Below, piece by piece: positions 10,566 to 23,600 of a stretch of DNA of 64,000 nucleotides. Position 1 is the first letter of the stretch, and every line of letters starts with the position of its first letter. This DNA comes from Panorpa germanica (lineage: Eukaryota; Arthropoda; Insecta; Mecoptera; Panorpidae), in assembly GCA_963678705.1 (NCBI GenBank), contig OY783209.1, positions 4,588,001 through 4,652,000 on the forward strand, written 5' to 3'. The notes under the pieces are model-generated. The model searched no databases. It was not told where the DNA came from and saw only the letters and a program-made list of their open reading frames with translations. A program made the position numbers and the translations under genes.

Positions 10566-13332
10566 GCTATTTTAAAACTTTTATTTCCATTTAATATACA
10601 TATAAAGTTTACTTAATAAATATGATTATAAATTTAAAAGGCAAACAAACCTTGAAGCAGACCTGTCATACATATTGTTAGTATTATGTAAAAAATATAA
10701 AAAAAAAAAACATTCTTTATTACATAAACTTACATATGTATGTGTACATACAAGTAAAATAGTAATACAAGAAATATTTATTCTTTTTGAATGAGTACTA
10801 TCGTCTAAGAATAGTGACTACCTGTGTATTATAAGAAACTAATCAATACTAATAAAAAATGAGGTTATGTTGAATATATTTCAATTGTTTATTATTCAGT
10901 TTTAATTGTGAATAATATGGTAAATTAAATGTTTAATTGGGACTAATTTAAGACATTATGAACACAATAATATGCGTCCAGTATTTAACAAAGATTATTC
11001 TTCTTATTTAACCTTGTTTTTAATTGATTTATTATAAGTATCTTTTACTAATTTACAATTACGTACGCATATAAAAATCATTACTATCATTTTTGTTATT
11101 TCGTAATATATTACATTATTCAAATTTATTATTTGCGTAAATTACTTTTTATATTCGAGCTGTCAGTTGTATTGTGGCACACTTCAAGTGCTTCTTTTAT
11201 TGTAAGCTTTGAATTATTATATCATGTATAAGTAATTAATACTCCTGTCAATAAATCTTTATGTTCGTAAGATTAAGATAGGTGTGATGGCTTATAACAT
11301 CAAGAAAACCGACAATAGTAAGTCTTGATTGTCATTTTATTAAAATAATTAAAAGATTTAGATAAGAACGATTATCATTTGACTACATATTAAGTTTGTT
11401 TTAAAAATCCTTTATCATCTAGAGATTCTGTGTCTGACATACAATTGAAAGCTAAGTGCATGTTGAATTAGTCCACTTTAGTAGTGCATGGTGATTTTTT
11501 GCTTTATGGGTTTAATCGAGTCAAAACGGGTACCCCGGAGTGGTAATTTTGGCTTCACGAACGTAAAGAAGACGCAAGGGACAATGTGGCAGTTGATCAA
11601 TGGTATTTATTGTGTTTTTAGCTTTAAATTCGGTAATAACTATCACTCTTTGTCAAGGTACCCAGTAAACATTTTGGAGTAAATTCTACTTAATTTCTAT
11701 TACATATCATGAGTGTTTCGTCTGGAACGCGTGCGTTTTCTATTCAGTCGTTCATAGGAAAGGCCCTTTTTATGACCTACAGAGATCGCAACGACGGTTC
11801 ACTGCTGAATTAAAAGCGGAGTCGGTTTATGATTTATGACCGGAGTTATAAACTTGACACTAGCAGGGATGGCAGGGGTATAAAACTTAATGGAATTCTA
11901 CTTTTTAGAGTCTGCAAAATATAAATATTTAAATGAAGAAATAAATAGATGTAATCTTTAGTACGGATCGTGATTTTTTTAATGAATATTATTCATCTTC
12001 AACAATACTCGTTATATTAGTTTTTTACATTGTTTTGGTGATTCAAAAATCCACGATCGGCAGGTCTGCGTTAGGTTTAAAATCTCTGTCTTACCATCGC
12101 TAGATGCTAACTTCGTTTATATACATTATATTCGGGGATTGAGGGAGATAGCGTCTGTCTATTACCATTAAAGAAATATTTGTTGAAAAAGGATAGCATA
12201 TACTTTAAACTACTGTACTGAACGAAATATTATACAAGTATACAAGTGTAACGGTGAAAAATATATTTTACTTGTCTAACCACATCTCGTTTCTCTCTCA
12301 CTTTGGAATAAATGAGATGAAAGTAAACTTAAAGAAAATATATCCATGTGGGAAAGAAACAGAAATACTTAATGAATGATGTTGGAAAAAGAAAGAATAT
12401 TATTATGAAAAAATTCTACAACTAACACAAAATATGTGACAGGTAGAGAATGAATTTTAACTAAAAGCGACTTTTGTGTACCACTTTTGAACTATTAACG
12501 AACTTGCTAAGACTACATATATCAGATTTTATTTCACAAAATCTTGACAGGTAGGGAATAAATTTGAACTAAAATTGGTTTCTGTGTTGTTGCTTCGAAC
12601 TTGTAAAGCGTTAGAATTGAATTGTACGGACTGACTCGAACTTCACCAAATAGGGCACTTCACCAAATTGTTTACTGGGTAGTATTCACGAATTCTTTTT
12701 CCTCAATCTGGCCATTTCTGACGGAATTTCTCATGCATAACGCTTTAATTCGATCAGAAGGTCCAAGAAAGTTAAATTTAATGTCATTATTAGTATGAAA
12801 AACCTAACGCAAAGTAGAATAGAGTGGAATTAGAGAAAAACTCTTAGCGTCTGCGAATCATAGGTGCTCGGATATCATCTTATTATCAACAAGATTATAA
12901 TAAACACTTAAGATGTTTAGGTTATTGTCCAAATTTGTGTAACACCTTCTCAATGAATTAAGTATCCTCTTCGACCTCTTTTCCTATGAACACTTAGCAT
13001 CTCCTTGAAATTAATCTTCCGGCGCTCATGTACTGAACTTCGAACTATATATTTAAAAATTTTACTTTTCATTTTATTTATGTCTATATATTTGTTATTT
13101 ACTTTTTGTATATATGTATGCACGACATAATTATAAATAAAAACAAGTCATTATTCACAGTAATTAAAAAATAAACCCAATTTAAATAATGATATCAAAC
13201 AATAAGTTTTTGTAAAGCAGAGCATTTAAGCCGAGGTCTTAAGCTACTGTCTGGTTGAGGTTATACATAAAGTTCAGGACCAAAGTCTGCCAAAAATAAA
13301 GCAAATAATATTTTTAACTGAATCTCTTTTCA
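10566..13332. other. Long intergenic stretch upstream of gene A, no coding feature
   Basis: No protein-coding signal. Scattered GATA-type sites (TAGATAAG, ATTATCA, TTTATCA) lie at about 11360-11415, and an insect initiator-like TTCAGTCG lies near 11739. They could belong to a distal noncoding exon of the V-ATPase gene at 17603, but no TATA box or exon can be proved. The segment 12370-12700 is a low-copy repeat with a relative at about 54640-54790 (shared GATGTTGGAAA and CACCAAA-TGTTTACTGGGTA blocks). Confidence 0.4.
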
Positions 13333-14919
13333 TCCTATATTATAATGTTCCAACTGTTTGTTTATATTCTTATATGTTTATATGTTTGGTACTGAATTTT
13401 GTATGGCAGCGCGAAAACGGCTCCATCAATGTTTTTGAAAATTTCCTATTTCGTAGAGAAAAAAATTCTAAGACTTTTGGTGTACCCGGATTTTTCCCTG
13501 AATTTCCTGGAAACCCGTAATTTTAGAAAAACTGGAAAAAAAGTGATCCCTTTTTTGCTGTATTACTTTCAAGTCGTAAAAGATAGAAAGTTGAAATTTT
13601 GCATGTGTATTAAGCTATTTAATGCTGACATTTCTCAAAAATTAGAATTTCAAAAATAAAAAAAGGGGGGGTTAAAGAAATTCGGGGGCCCGGTAGGAAA
13701 CTTTGGAGAAAGTTCATATTCTGAATTCTAGAATAATTAAGTATATTATTAATAAAAAAAAAATCAAAATTTCAAAATTTTATTTGGGGGCACGGGGGCA
13801 GTATTTTCCGAGAGTAAAAATTGTGCTAGAAAGTTGAAATTTTGTATATAGGCTAACCTTGGTAACTTATTTACGAATCGAAAAAAAAATACCCAAATTT
13901 TGAAAAAAAGTTGGTCAAATAACGCATAAATTGAAAATATTTTTTATTTTGATAAAAAAATAATATTTTTTTAGTCAATTTATATGTGTGTATATGTGCG
14001 CGAGTTTATTTATTATTTCAATTTAAAAATAGAACAGTTAAATATGAAATTTAATTACGAATTATTTTATTGAATTCAAATGATACACGCCAAAAAGACG
14101 TCGCATTGCGACGGGGGTAAACTCAAGTATATTATAATGTCCCAAGTGTATATTTATATTCTTATATGTTTATGTGTTTATATGTTTGGTTCGAATTTTG
14201 TATGGCATCTCGAAAACGGCTCCAGGGAAGTTTTTAAAAATTTCCTATTTCGTAGAGAAAAAAATTCTAAGACTTTTGTCCCCGGATTTTTCCCTGAATT
14301 TCCTGGAAACCCGTAATTTTGGAAAAACTGGAAAAAAAGTGATCCCTTCTTTGCTGTATTACTTTTAATTCGTATAAGATAGAAAGTTGAAATTTTGCAT
14401 GTGTATTAAAGTATTCAATGCTGACATTTCTCAAAAATTAGAAATTCAAAAATTGAAAAAGGGGGGGTTAAAGAAATTCGGGATCCCGGTAGGGAACTTT
14501 GGAGAAAATTCATTTTCTGGATTCTAGAATAATTAGGTATATTATTAAAAAAAAAAAATTCAAAATTTTAAAATTTTATTGGGGGGCACGGGGGCAGTAT
14601 TTGCCGAGAGTAAAAATTGTGCTAGAAAGTTGATATTTTGTATATAGGCTAACCTTGGCAACTTATTTACGAATCGAAAAGAAAATCCCAAATTTTGAAA
14701 AAAAGTTGTTCAAATACCGCATAAATTCAAAATATTTTTTATTTTGATATAAAAAATGTATTTTCTTAGTCAGTTTGTATGAAAAATTAATTGTTATTAA
14801 ATGTTAAATCAATATAACACGAGTTTATTTATTATTTCAATTTAAAAATTAAATTTTGACTTGAAATTCAAGCCACTCACAAAAAACAAACGTCGCTTGC
14901 GACGGGGGTAAAAGCTAGT
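13333..14919 (+). mobile_element. Helitron-like tandem dimer, full length
   Basis: Two diverged units lie head to tail, 13333-14127 and 14128-14919. The first begins TCCTATATTATAATG. Both contain the block TTGTATGGCA, then CGAAAACGGCTCC, then CCTATTTCGTAGAG. The units end respectively in GCGACGGGGGTAAACTC and GCGACGGGGGTAAAAGCTAGT. A TC start, a short GTCGC-TT-GCGAC hairpin near the 3' end and a terminal CTAGT (CTRRT) fit a non-autonomous Helitron, and there are no terminal inverted repeats. There is no Rep/helicase coding sequence. The same two-unit arrangement recurs at 26783-27921. Poly-G and poly-A runs make the interior homopolymer-rich. Confidence 0.7.
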
Positions 14920-14929
14920 ATTTATTATA

Positions 14930-15516
14930 CGAGGCGTGTTTTTTAAGTAAGTACCGTTTTGGAATTAAAAAAAGACGTGCAAAGATATCGCAATAATTTT
15001 ATTTTTACATGAAAGCCTGTACCTTAATCTACTTTTCTACAGCCATTACAGTCTGATTCTTCATTGTATACGTTGTTTACTGAGTGTTTAAGATGCCTCC
15101 GACAATCGTGAGTCCCGCCGATTGTGAAGTACGGGCTGTTATACGATTTCTTAGTGCTAAAGGCGTAAAACCGATCGATATTCATCGTGAGATCTGTGAA
15201 GTTTACGGACAAAACATTATGAGTGATGGAATGGTAAGGAAATGGGTGAGAGCATTTAAAGATGGCCGCACAAATGTGCATGATGAAAAAAGTCAAAACA
15301 GTTGTGATACAGTGGTTAACAAGTCAGGCGGCAGAATTTTATGAGGAGGGTATTCAAAAACTGGTGCCACGTTATGACAAGTGCCTCAATATTCACGGAA
15401 ATTATGTAGAAAAGTAGATTAAGGTACAGGCTTTCATGTAAAAATAAAATTATTGCGATATCTTTGCACGTCTTTTTTTAATTCCAAAACGGTACTCACT
15501 TAAAAAACACGCCTCG
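14930..15516 (+). mobile_element. Mariner deletion derivative with 112-bp terminal inverted repeats
   Basis: Left end 14930-15041 and right end 15405-15516 are inverted repeats 112 bp long with one mismatch noted (AAGTAAGT against AAGTGAGT), starting CGAGGCGTG and flanked by TA. Between them lie the first and last parts of a mariner transposase with the middle deleted. The transposase stop codon lies inside the right repeat. The element is non-autonomous but could in principle be moved by a full-length relative. Confidence 0.9.
15093..15417 (+). pseudogene. Mariner transposase remnant, internally deleted
   Basis: The ATG at 15093 starts MPPTIVSPADCEVRAVIRFL, an HTH_48 N-terminus. It continues DIHREICEVYGQNIMSDGMV, then RKWVRAFKDGRTNVHDE. 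Soon afterwards the frame is lost. A different frame from 15313 reads WLTSQAAEFYEEGIQKLVPR followed by YDKCLNIHGNYVEK and TAG at 15415-15417, which is the normal mariner C-terminus. The catalytic core between these pieces is deleted. An upstream GTG extends the open frame, but the ATG is the natural start by comparison with the family. Confidence 0.88.
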
Positions 15517-17576
15517 TATATCTTTATAAATTGAAAATACATAATGTGGTTTTTATTTTTATTCTGTTTTATTCATTTGTATATATATTCATGAAAACTT
15601 TATAACCTTTAATTTGCAATTTGATTTTCTTTGAATTTCTAGGTTAGGTTACAATTATAAAGTAGTAAATAATCTGTGACGTGTTGCTTCTTGACAATGT
15701 CGCATTTTGTTTGTACATCTCATCTCTTGACATAATTTATTTCTTATTTCTCATTAGTCTAAGTAAATATGTCGTATACGAATATATATAATAAGTTAAA
15801 TCTTTTGACATACTCAAACAAAAAATGTTGAGTATTTTGTATTTTAATTTTTAATAAATAACTTACTTTTGAATAAGACTTAATAGTGTGACCTACATAT
15901 ATTAAACTAGCAGACTATACAAACACTGTAAAGTGTAGATGATTAAATATAAATTTAAATGAAGTAAAACAGATGTATTTATTTAATAAATTTATTTTTA
16001 TTTTATAGTTTTAGTAAAGTGTTTATATAAATGTGAACAATTAAAAAGAACTACTGGTTCTGCAAGATTACATATTTTTAATTTTATTTCATGTAATTTA
16101 TTAGGTTAAACATTAGTTATGAAGTTCTCCACAATTGAAGTTTAACTGATTTTTAATTGGCTTGTGATTCATAACTAAATTTATATAAAACTGCACTGTA
16201 AAGTGATAAAGTTGCCTATCAAAACGTTATAGAATTATTAACAATTGAAATAATTATTTTTTTATCTTTAATAATTAATAGGGTAAACATTCACGACCAT
16301 TGCTTCCTCACTACCATTTGCCAATCTTTAAAATCACCGTTAAACAAAAGAAGTGCAAAAGAGATGCATTATTAGACGTTAAAGCTATAGCAGCTAGTTC
16401 CTCGATCCATAATGTTTCAATATAATGTCGTGATGTAAAATGAAAAATAAATAACATTACCTTTATATATTCTAACAAATTCAAACTTTAAATAGGTATA
16501 TGTCCGTCATTTTTGGATATTTAATAAACTGAAAACACCAAATACGTTTATTAACCAATACTTCAATAAAGAATTAAGAAATCGACCCTTGAAAATGAGT
16601 TCACAGCCCAATTCTCCTTGCTGAACTATGGATGCTTACCATTAAATGGCAATCACTTATATTAAAAGCTCTTCAATGATTTTTTGATATATAATATGTC
16701 AGATGTTTATTTAAATATTTCATACCAGCTGAATGGAGTACAATATAATCATACTTGGTATTCTAAACATACGAGTGCATACATTTGAGCATAGACGTCC
16801 ATAGAAATCTTTACAGGGGATTAAAATACTATTAAATATACTGCAAACTTCTCACAGACACGTTTCTCACGTGGCACGTGGCTTTCGTGAGGTCAGAGAA
16901 GAGCTAGTGGTAAGCTATCTCAAGGAGAAAAGGATTCTTTGGCTGTAACTGTAAAATATATTTTGCCAATTTCTGCTAACTTGCAGAAGTGGCTAGTTCC
17001 ACCATTTCGGACAGAATGTTTATAACTATAAAACAAATATCGATTTTGTTCATTTCATATTCAATCATTTTTTAACAGAAAATGTCTTCTGTCAAAAAAT
17101 CATTAAAGGAAGGGAAAGAGGGGGAGGGGGTCATGGTAAAAGCTACGTTAAGCCATGTGAAGCGAGGAACGACTTCTAAAGAGACCAACATGGAACCACG
17201 TGGTTCTCTCATATGGCATAAAAATTAAAATACAGAGTTGCAAGTGCCCCTTTTTGCACTACGTGTGTACGCCTACGTTTATATTGTTCCAGTCACTATT
17301 GTGCAACACACACACACACTCATGCATCATGAATTTATAACCTTTTGTCACGGAGTACTGCGAAGTCTGACAATGTTTCCACGTTTATTATTTCACTTGC
17401 GTAATGTTACTATTCTTGTCGTTTCTTATCAGCAGAAGTTTGTTGTAAGCAGATGGATAAATAAATTAGCATTTAAACTTATAAATATCATTCAAATATA
17501 TGTATATTATTATTCTTTGTAATAAGAAAATGATATAATTATATTCAAAAAAATTTAATTATGATTATTTGTTACA
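15517..17576. other. Upstream flank of gene A
   Basis: Apart from the MITE piece at 16262-16614 there is no coding feature. A 3' splice acceptor (TTGTTACAG) ends at 17577, 25 bases before the start codon of gene A, so at least one noncoding 5' exon lies somewhere upstream. A G-rich patch is at about 17108-17135 and a short CA run at 17306-17318. Confidence 0.4.
16262..16614 (+). mobile_element. Diverged MITE family 1 copy
   Basis: The piece matches the family 1 interior: TTTAATAATTAATAGGG, a GTGCAAAAGAGATGCA block also at 44490, then GTCCGTCATTTTTGGATATT, and a right tip AATGAGTTCACAGCCCA. The left tip is not identifiable. Confidence 0.55.
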
Positions 17577-17602
17577 GGTAGAATAAAAAACAGCAATTCA
17601 TC

Positions 17603-20600
17603 ATGGGGGCTATGTTTAGGAGTGAGGAGATGGCCTTGTGCCAACTCTTCATCCAACCGGAAGCTGCATACGCTTCCGTATCTGAACTTGGAGAGACAGG
17701 CACCGTGCAGTTCAGAGATGTAAGTATTTTGTACCTTTTTCTCTAACATCGTGCGTCATGAATTGGATTAGTATGATATTCATTTGATTGTTAATATTGG
17801 TACATAAAATTGTAGTGAGAATGCTACTTATGGTTAACCTTTCCTTAGCAATATTCATGACGTAGAAAAACTGTGTAAAGTACTGCCTACTAACATACAT
17901 ATATTCCTCATTCTCTCGTCAAAAATTTAACGGAAAAGAAAATTTCTCAAAAATCACTCAGTGAAAATATCATAGCACAATAAAGTGATTCACAATTTAG
18001 GCGTATAAATGCTCTCAGTTCCAAATTAATTCTCACATTTTGTGTTAACAAAAATTCATGAAATTTTTCTAAATTTTCAGCTGAATGTGGAAGTGAATTC
18101 TTTTCAACGTAAATTCGTCAATGAAGTCAGACGCTGTGATGAACTAGAACGGAAACTTCGATATATTGAAGCGGAAGTTAATAAGGATGACGTATCAATA
18201 CCGGAAGTCAAGGACTTGCCAAGGGCTCCTAATCCAAGAGAAATTATTGACTTGGAGGTGAGTATTTTATTTTCTTAGAGATTTAAAATTTGCTTTGTTT
18301 AATATTTCCCAGAAAATATTTGGATATATATACTATATTGAAGGTATTATACATTCATGTATTTTGCATATCCTATATGCAGTTGTGATGTGAAACCTAC
18401 ACTGTATGTCATATGTATGTGCAAATGCTGTATGTACTGCCATGTTTATTCATTTCATGTATATGCAATAGATATACAGGATATTATTTTGACATTACAG
18501 AGCATGTATATATGTTATGTACGTTGTTATTCCATATTTTTTACCAAACAGATATATATTACTTAACCTTCACATTTAAGATTACATTCAAAATTTAATA
18601 CAGCGACGGTCAACCTATTCTGAACTACACACCGCTAGAGATCATATAAGAAATTAGTTGAGCACCAAACTTACGTTTATTTAAAATCTAATCTAATAGC
18701 TGTACGTTTTAAAACGTAAATATTTGCATGGTGAATATTTTGTGTAAATAATAAATTATTAAATTGAGCCTGATGGATTATCAATCAAGTAGAAGTATCA
18801 TAAAGTAGTACGATAAATTGTTATCTTTAATTATTTTTCACTTTGAATAACTGCAAAATAGGAATATGCTGTTTTCATAATCTGTAAAAGAAATATTTGT
18901 TGGTTAAGAAGTAGTTCTTATAAAAGCAAGAGAGTATTGTTTATTTTTTACATCTGCACTAATGCCCGAGGACCCGATCAGGCACTGACAAGGAATACCG
19001 TATTAGGGCATGCTCGACTACTCTACTACTACACTTTTAGTTTTACCCGTTTTACGCGTTATCAGAAAATGAGACATGTTTGACAAGGTCCTCATAAGGG
19101 CTTTGTAACATCTACAGTAAAATTCTACCCGGTAACTTTAAATAAGTAATAGTTAAATGCCAAAAAAACAAATTCGGATGAATTACTTACAGCAACAAAG
19201 CTTAGCAGAGACAAATCCGCAAATCCTCCAGCTGTCATTGTAAGAGGGCGCTGAGCATAACTCATCATTATTATGACAGATCGTCTTTCTGGAATCTCCA
19301 TTTCATACCACTCGTTATTGTACATGTCTTGTAACATATTCTCACTCTGCGAAACATATAACATACCCGCATTTTAAAAAATAAATAGGTTTATCAGAAT
19401 TTTTCATTTACATTTATAGGTTAACATTTTTAGGTTATGTATTAACTAAATTTATACTAAAACATAAAACATAACTAATAATGGGCTTGTGTCCTATGTC
19501 TTAATTTCTATAAAAGTGTACCATATATTGATAAAGTGGGTTACTAGAACCTCAAATGTTCAATTATTTTTTAATAACTCCTAATATGTTAAGAGATATT
19601 AACAATTAAAAAAGTCATTTTGTCTCTTTAATTATTAAAGGGATTCAACGTTGTACAAACTCCAAATGCATGTGACATCACAATCCTTGTGTAAGGTTAC
19701 CAACCTTACAGATCATAAATCTCTGCTATGTGTATTTATATATCAAAATATCAAATATTATTTACAGTTATTTCAAGGAACAATAAAATTTCAATATTAT
19801 GTCTGCCTTAACAGGGTTAAATAAAATAAAAACTTATTATTCTTTGACTTGACTGAATTGTTTGAGTACCAACAGCTACAAAACATTACCACAACACTGA
19901 CCTACTCAACAAATAACTAACGTTAAAATGCATTTCATGTCATACAAATATGGCCGACCATTTCTAGCGCTAAAACTACAATTCAAACTTTTAATTGCTA
20001 TATCTCCGTCAATATTTAGATATTTAATAAAATAGACACGCCAATACACATTTATTAACATCAATTTCAATCAACAATTGAAAAATCGACCACTAAAAAA
20101 TGAGGACACAAGCCCATTCAGCGCTATTCTTTTTCGCAGTACAGTTTTAAGCTAGAAAAGAGTAATCTTAAACATTCTTTCGACCAATCTGATATAAAGA
20201 AATTTAAACATACATAACTTCATATCGGGTAAAACATACACAAACAAAATAATGCACAAAGATGCAACAGTATATCAATTCTACCGGGCTGTACTTTTAT
20301 TGCAATTTTAATTAACGTTTATTATCTAATAGTTTAATTTACAGTAAAGCTATAAACGATAAATGACGTCACGAACGAACCTAATGTAAGGAAGTTGAAA
20401 GCCAATTATATTTTATTTCTATACAAACAAACCTTTCATGATCATTAATGAAAAAGAAAGAAAAGGTCAAGCAAGAAGAAGAGATTACCAATAATTAATT
20501 TAAAAGCGTTAATAATTAAAGTCATGTGTCAGCCCTATTCTTAATAATTGAGTTTAGGTTTTAAGTTTTATGTTTTAACCTAAAATGTTGGTTTGAGAGA

Positions 20601-23600
20601 GTGAAACATAAGGAAATAAAATAAATGAATAGCATTAGCTTCATTTTTAGCATACCTTTCTTAAAATAAGATCGCCGTATACGCAGTAGATGAGCATTTG
20701 AAATGTCACTGCAAAAATATATCCGTAGGATGAATTAACAAGACTCTGCAAAGTAATGATAATTCTGTTATCTCTTTATTTAATTCAATCAACACGAGAA
20801 ACAAACTTCGTTATTTTTAGGCTATGTACAACTGCACATTGTTATGTAATAACGTCACATATCAAATATCTGTTTCATTACAAATATGTTGTTATATTTC
20901 ATATCTGTACATGCTTTTATGTTATTCAATCGGTTTCAGAATCATGTCTTAATATCGATAAAAGTGTACTCTATATTGTAAATGTTGGCTTAAAGTGTAA
21001 CTTACTTCAACTATGACATTTGGCAACATGGCGAATGTAATAAGACCAGAGACACACTGCGACAAACAAATTGAGCTGTAAACTCTATTTAGTAGATTTA
21101 TAAACCTGTAAATAAATGTCATTTAAGTTCAAAATACTTATCAGAGAAAAATTTAACATAAAAACAAACTAATTATATGTTTAACTTACTCAACAACTTC
21201 CAAATGCATCTTGTAGCATCTCCGCAATAATTCCTTGTCCGTTTCAAGCCCAGCAGCCCTATCTTCCTTCTTCCCAAGTAAGGAAAAATCGTACTGCACA
21301 ATTTCGATCAGCGCACAAGCCCTTAGAATGCAAAACGCAAAGAATCCATCAACACAAAATGCAATCGAAATTTTTAAGGTTAGAAACATAACGTGATGAA
21401 AATAATTGATTTGATAATATGGATAACCTTCATGGGGAAGGAATGGAAAGTAATAAAACAATGGTAACATGGTAGGATCTTGAAAAATAAACGGTGTCAA
21501 AGCAAAAAAAGTAACATCAATCACATACAAAGTAAATGTAACAGAAAGAATAATTTGAATAAGTTTTGTATATGACATGGATATTTCTCGATGTTTCTCT
21601 GTAACTAAGTTATCTCGTTGAACTTTCAACATTAAGTTAACTATATCTTTGATTTCTTTTCTCCAAACCATTATCTGCCAATATTTAAACCCAACTTGCG
21701 TGCTTGATGATAGGATGGCAACAGTGTTTGCAAATTCGATCATATTGCCCCAACTTTTGTACACGTAGAATGTATTGTTTGGTATATAGCTGTGATATAG
21801 GGACGCCATTATTATTGTATGAAGAATTGCTTTTCCTTTTCCCCAGGAGTCACTGAATATATCAATTCCGACAAAATGTAACACGTAGCGGACATATTTG
21901 ACTAATTTTTCTGTTAGTAGAATTTCGTTCGACTTGGATTCAGCAAGCGCTGGTGCCATTATTCTTTATTTAATAGCGGTCGTCCTTATTTTATTCTGTT
22001 CCGTGCTTCATTAATAATTTGGTTGATAATTTGACCACATTCGGCTTTAAACTGACGTCGATATTGATATTCTTAGTACTTTTATTGGGATATTTTTAAT
22101 GCTGTATGTAAATTATAAGCTAGGTTTGCAATAAATGTATTTAACACTTCAAGAGACATAAGGAAAACAGTATAAAAAGGAAATAAAACTGAACAGGTGT
22201 GTTGTGCTCTTCCTGTTCACCTTCTTCTCCTGTTGCTACTCTTCCTATGGCGCCTCTGCGCTTTTCTTTTCTTCCTTATACTGGCCATAGAAGACACAGA
22301 CATGTACTTTATAAAAACATAAGTTGCATAATTTATAAAATATTTAACTAAAACAATGTTAAAGGCCTTGATCCCACTGCGGAATAATACCGCGTAGTTT
22401 TTTTTCCTCACGGTTTTAATTTCGTATACTAAAACTTACCTAGCACACACTGCGGATAAATTCATCTCAGTTTATATGCAGTAATTGGCTCGGTTAAGAA
22501 CTGTTTTTATACTGTTGTATTTATATATCTTGTCTCGTTACTACATGTTCAAAGAAATGCAGCGATAGACTGCATACTGCTTTCAAAGAGATGCGTTGAC
22601 AACAGCATACTGTTTTTGCGGAACTAATTCCGTAGTACGTGTGTCCACATTCAACAATATGTTCCACAAAATAATATAAGGAGAGAAATCTCTATTTTCC
22701 GCACAGAATTATACCTCAGTCGTGCAGTAGTCTAAATGTTATACATATTAAGCCGAGTGTTCACTCTCGGCGAGACATTTGTCAAAACATTTGCCATTGT
22801 GTCGAGAATGAACATGTCTATTGGTCTCACCTTGCGTTCCCCTTGACTTGTGTCAATAGCAAACTAACGAGAAGCGAGAGCACTCGAGACAGGCCAACAC
22901 AAGGCGAGAGCTATTGTACACACTCGATCTCGCTTGTCTCAACGAAAGTGAACCAGTTGTTCAATGCGTATTTTTTTAAGGATGTCATAAGTGTTGCAGT
23001 ATTTTAGGCGTCACATTATTGAAATATTAGTGATTAATGAATTCATTTTCTGAAATCTTATATTCATATTTTTATCCCTAATTTGTAACAAATAATATTG
23101 TAGTGAAAATGCAACTTGAGTTTTGCCAATGTTAATAAATAAATGAATATCACACTAGTTCAATTCAAGACGCATGACTTCAGAGAAAAAGTTACAAAAT
23201 TTTAGGTTTGACTGTACATAAGAATCGTAATGTACAGCCAATTAATAATTAACTGGTTTAAGTTTAATATGAAAAAATAACTTTATATGTATATTTGTAA
23301 TTAAATGATAATTTAACTAACTCGCTTAATGGGTTTTGACTTTTAAATTTAATGATGTCCGCAGTGCGTGCAAGTGGAATATTGATACAACCCCTATAAC
23401 ATAAAAACGATATTTAAAAAAATATATAAATATACGTAAAATATCAGTAAGTTTGCTTACGTAAAATTTTAGTTTAATTAGTTAAAAGATTATATTGTTG
23501 AAATAGGTTTTCCTTATTGGAACTAGTCTTATAAACTGGAAGCTAATATTTTGCTTATATAAAAAATTGAATGATTATTTTGTAGCAGGTCATTTAAAAT

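Noticed and set aside
15024-15296. Minus-strand open frame of 90 codons
   Set aside because: It is the antisense shadow of the mariner transposase remnant and its left terminal repeat.
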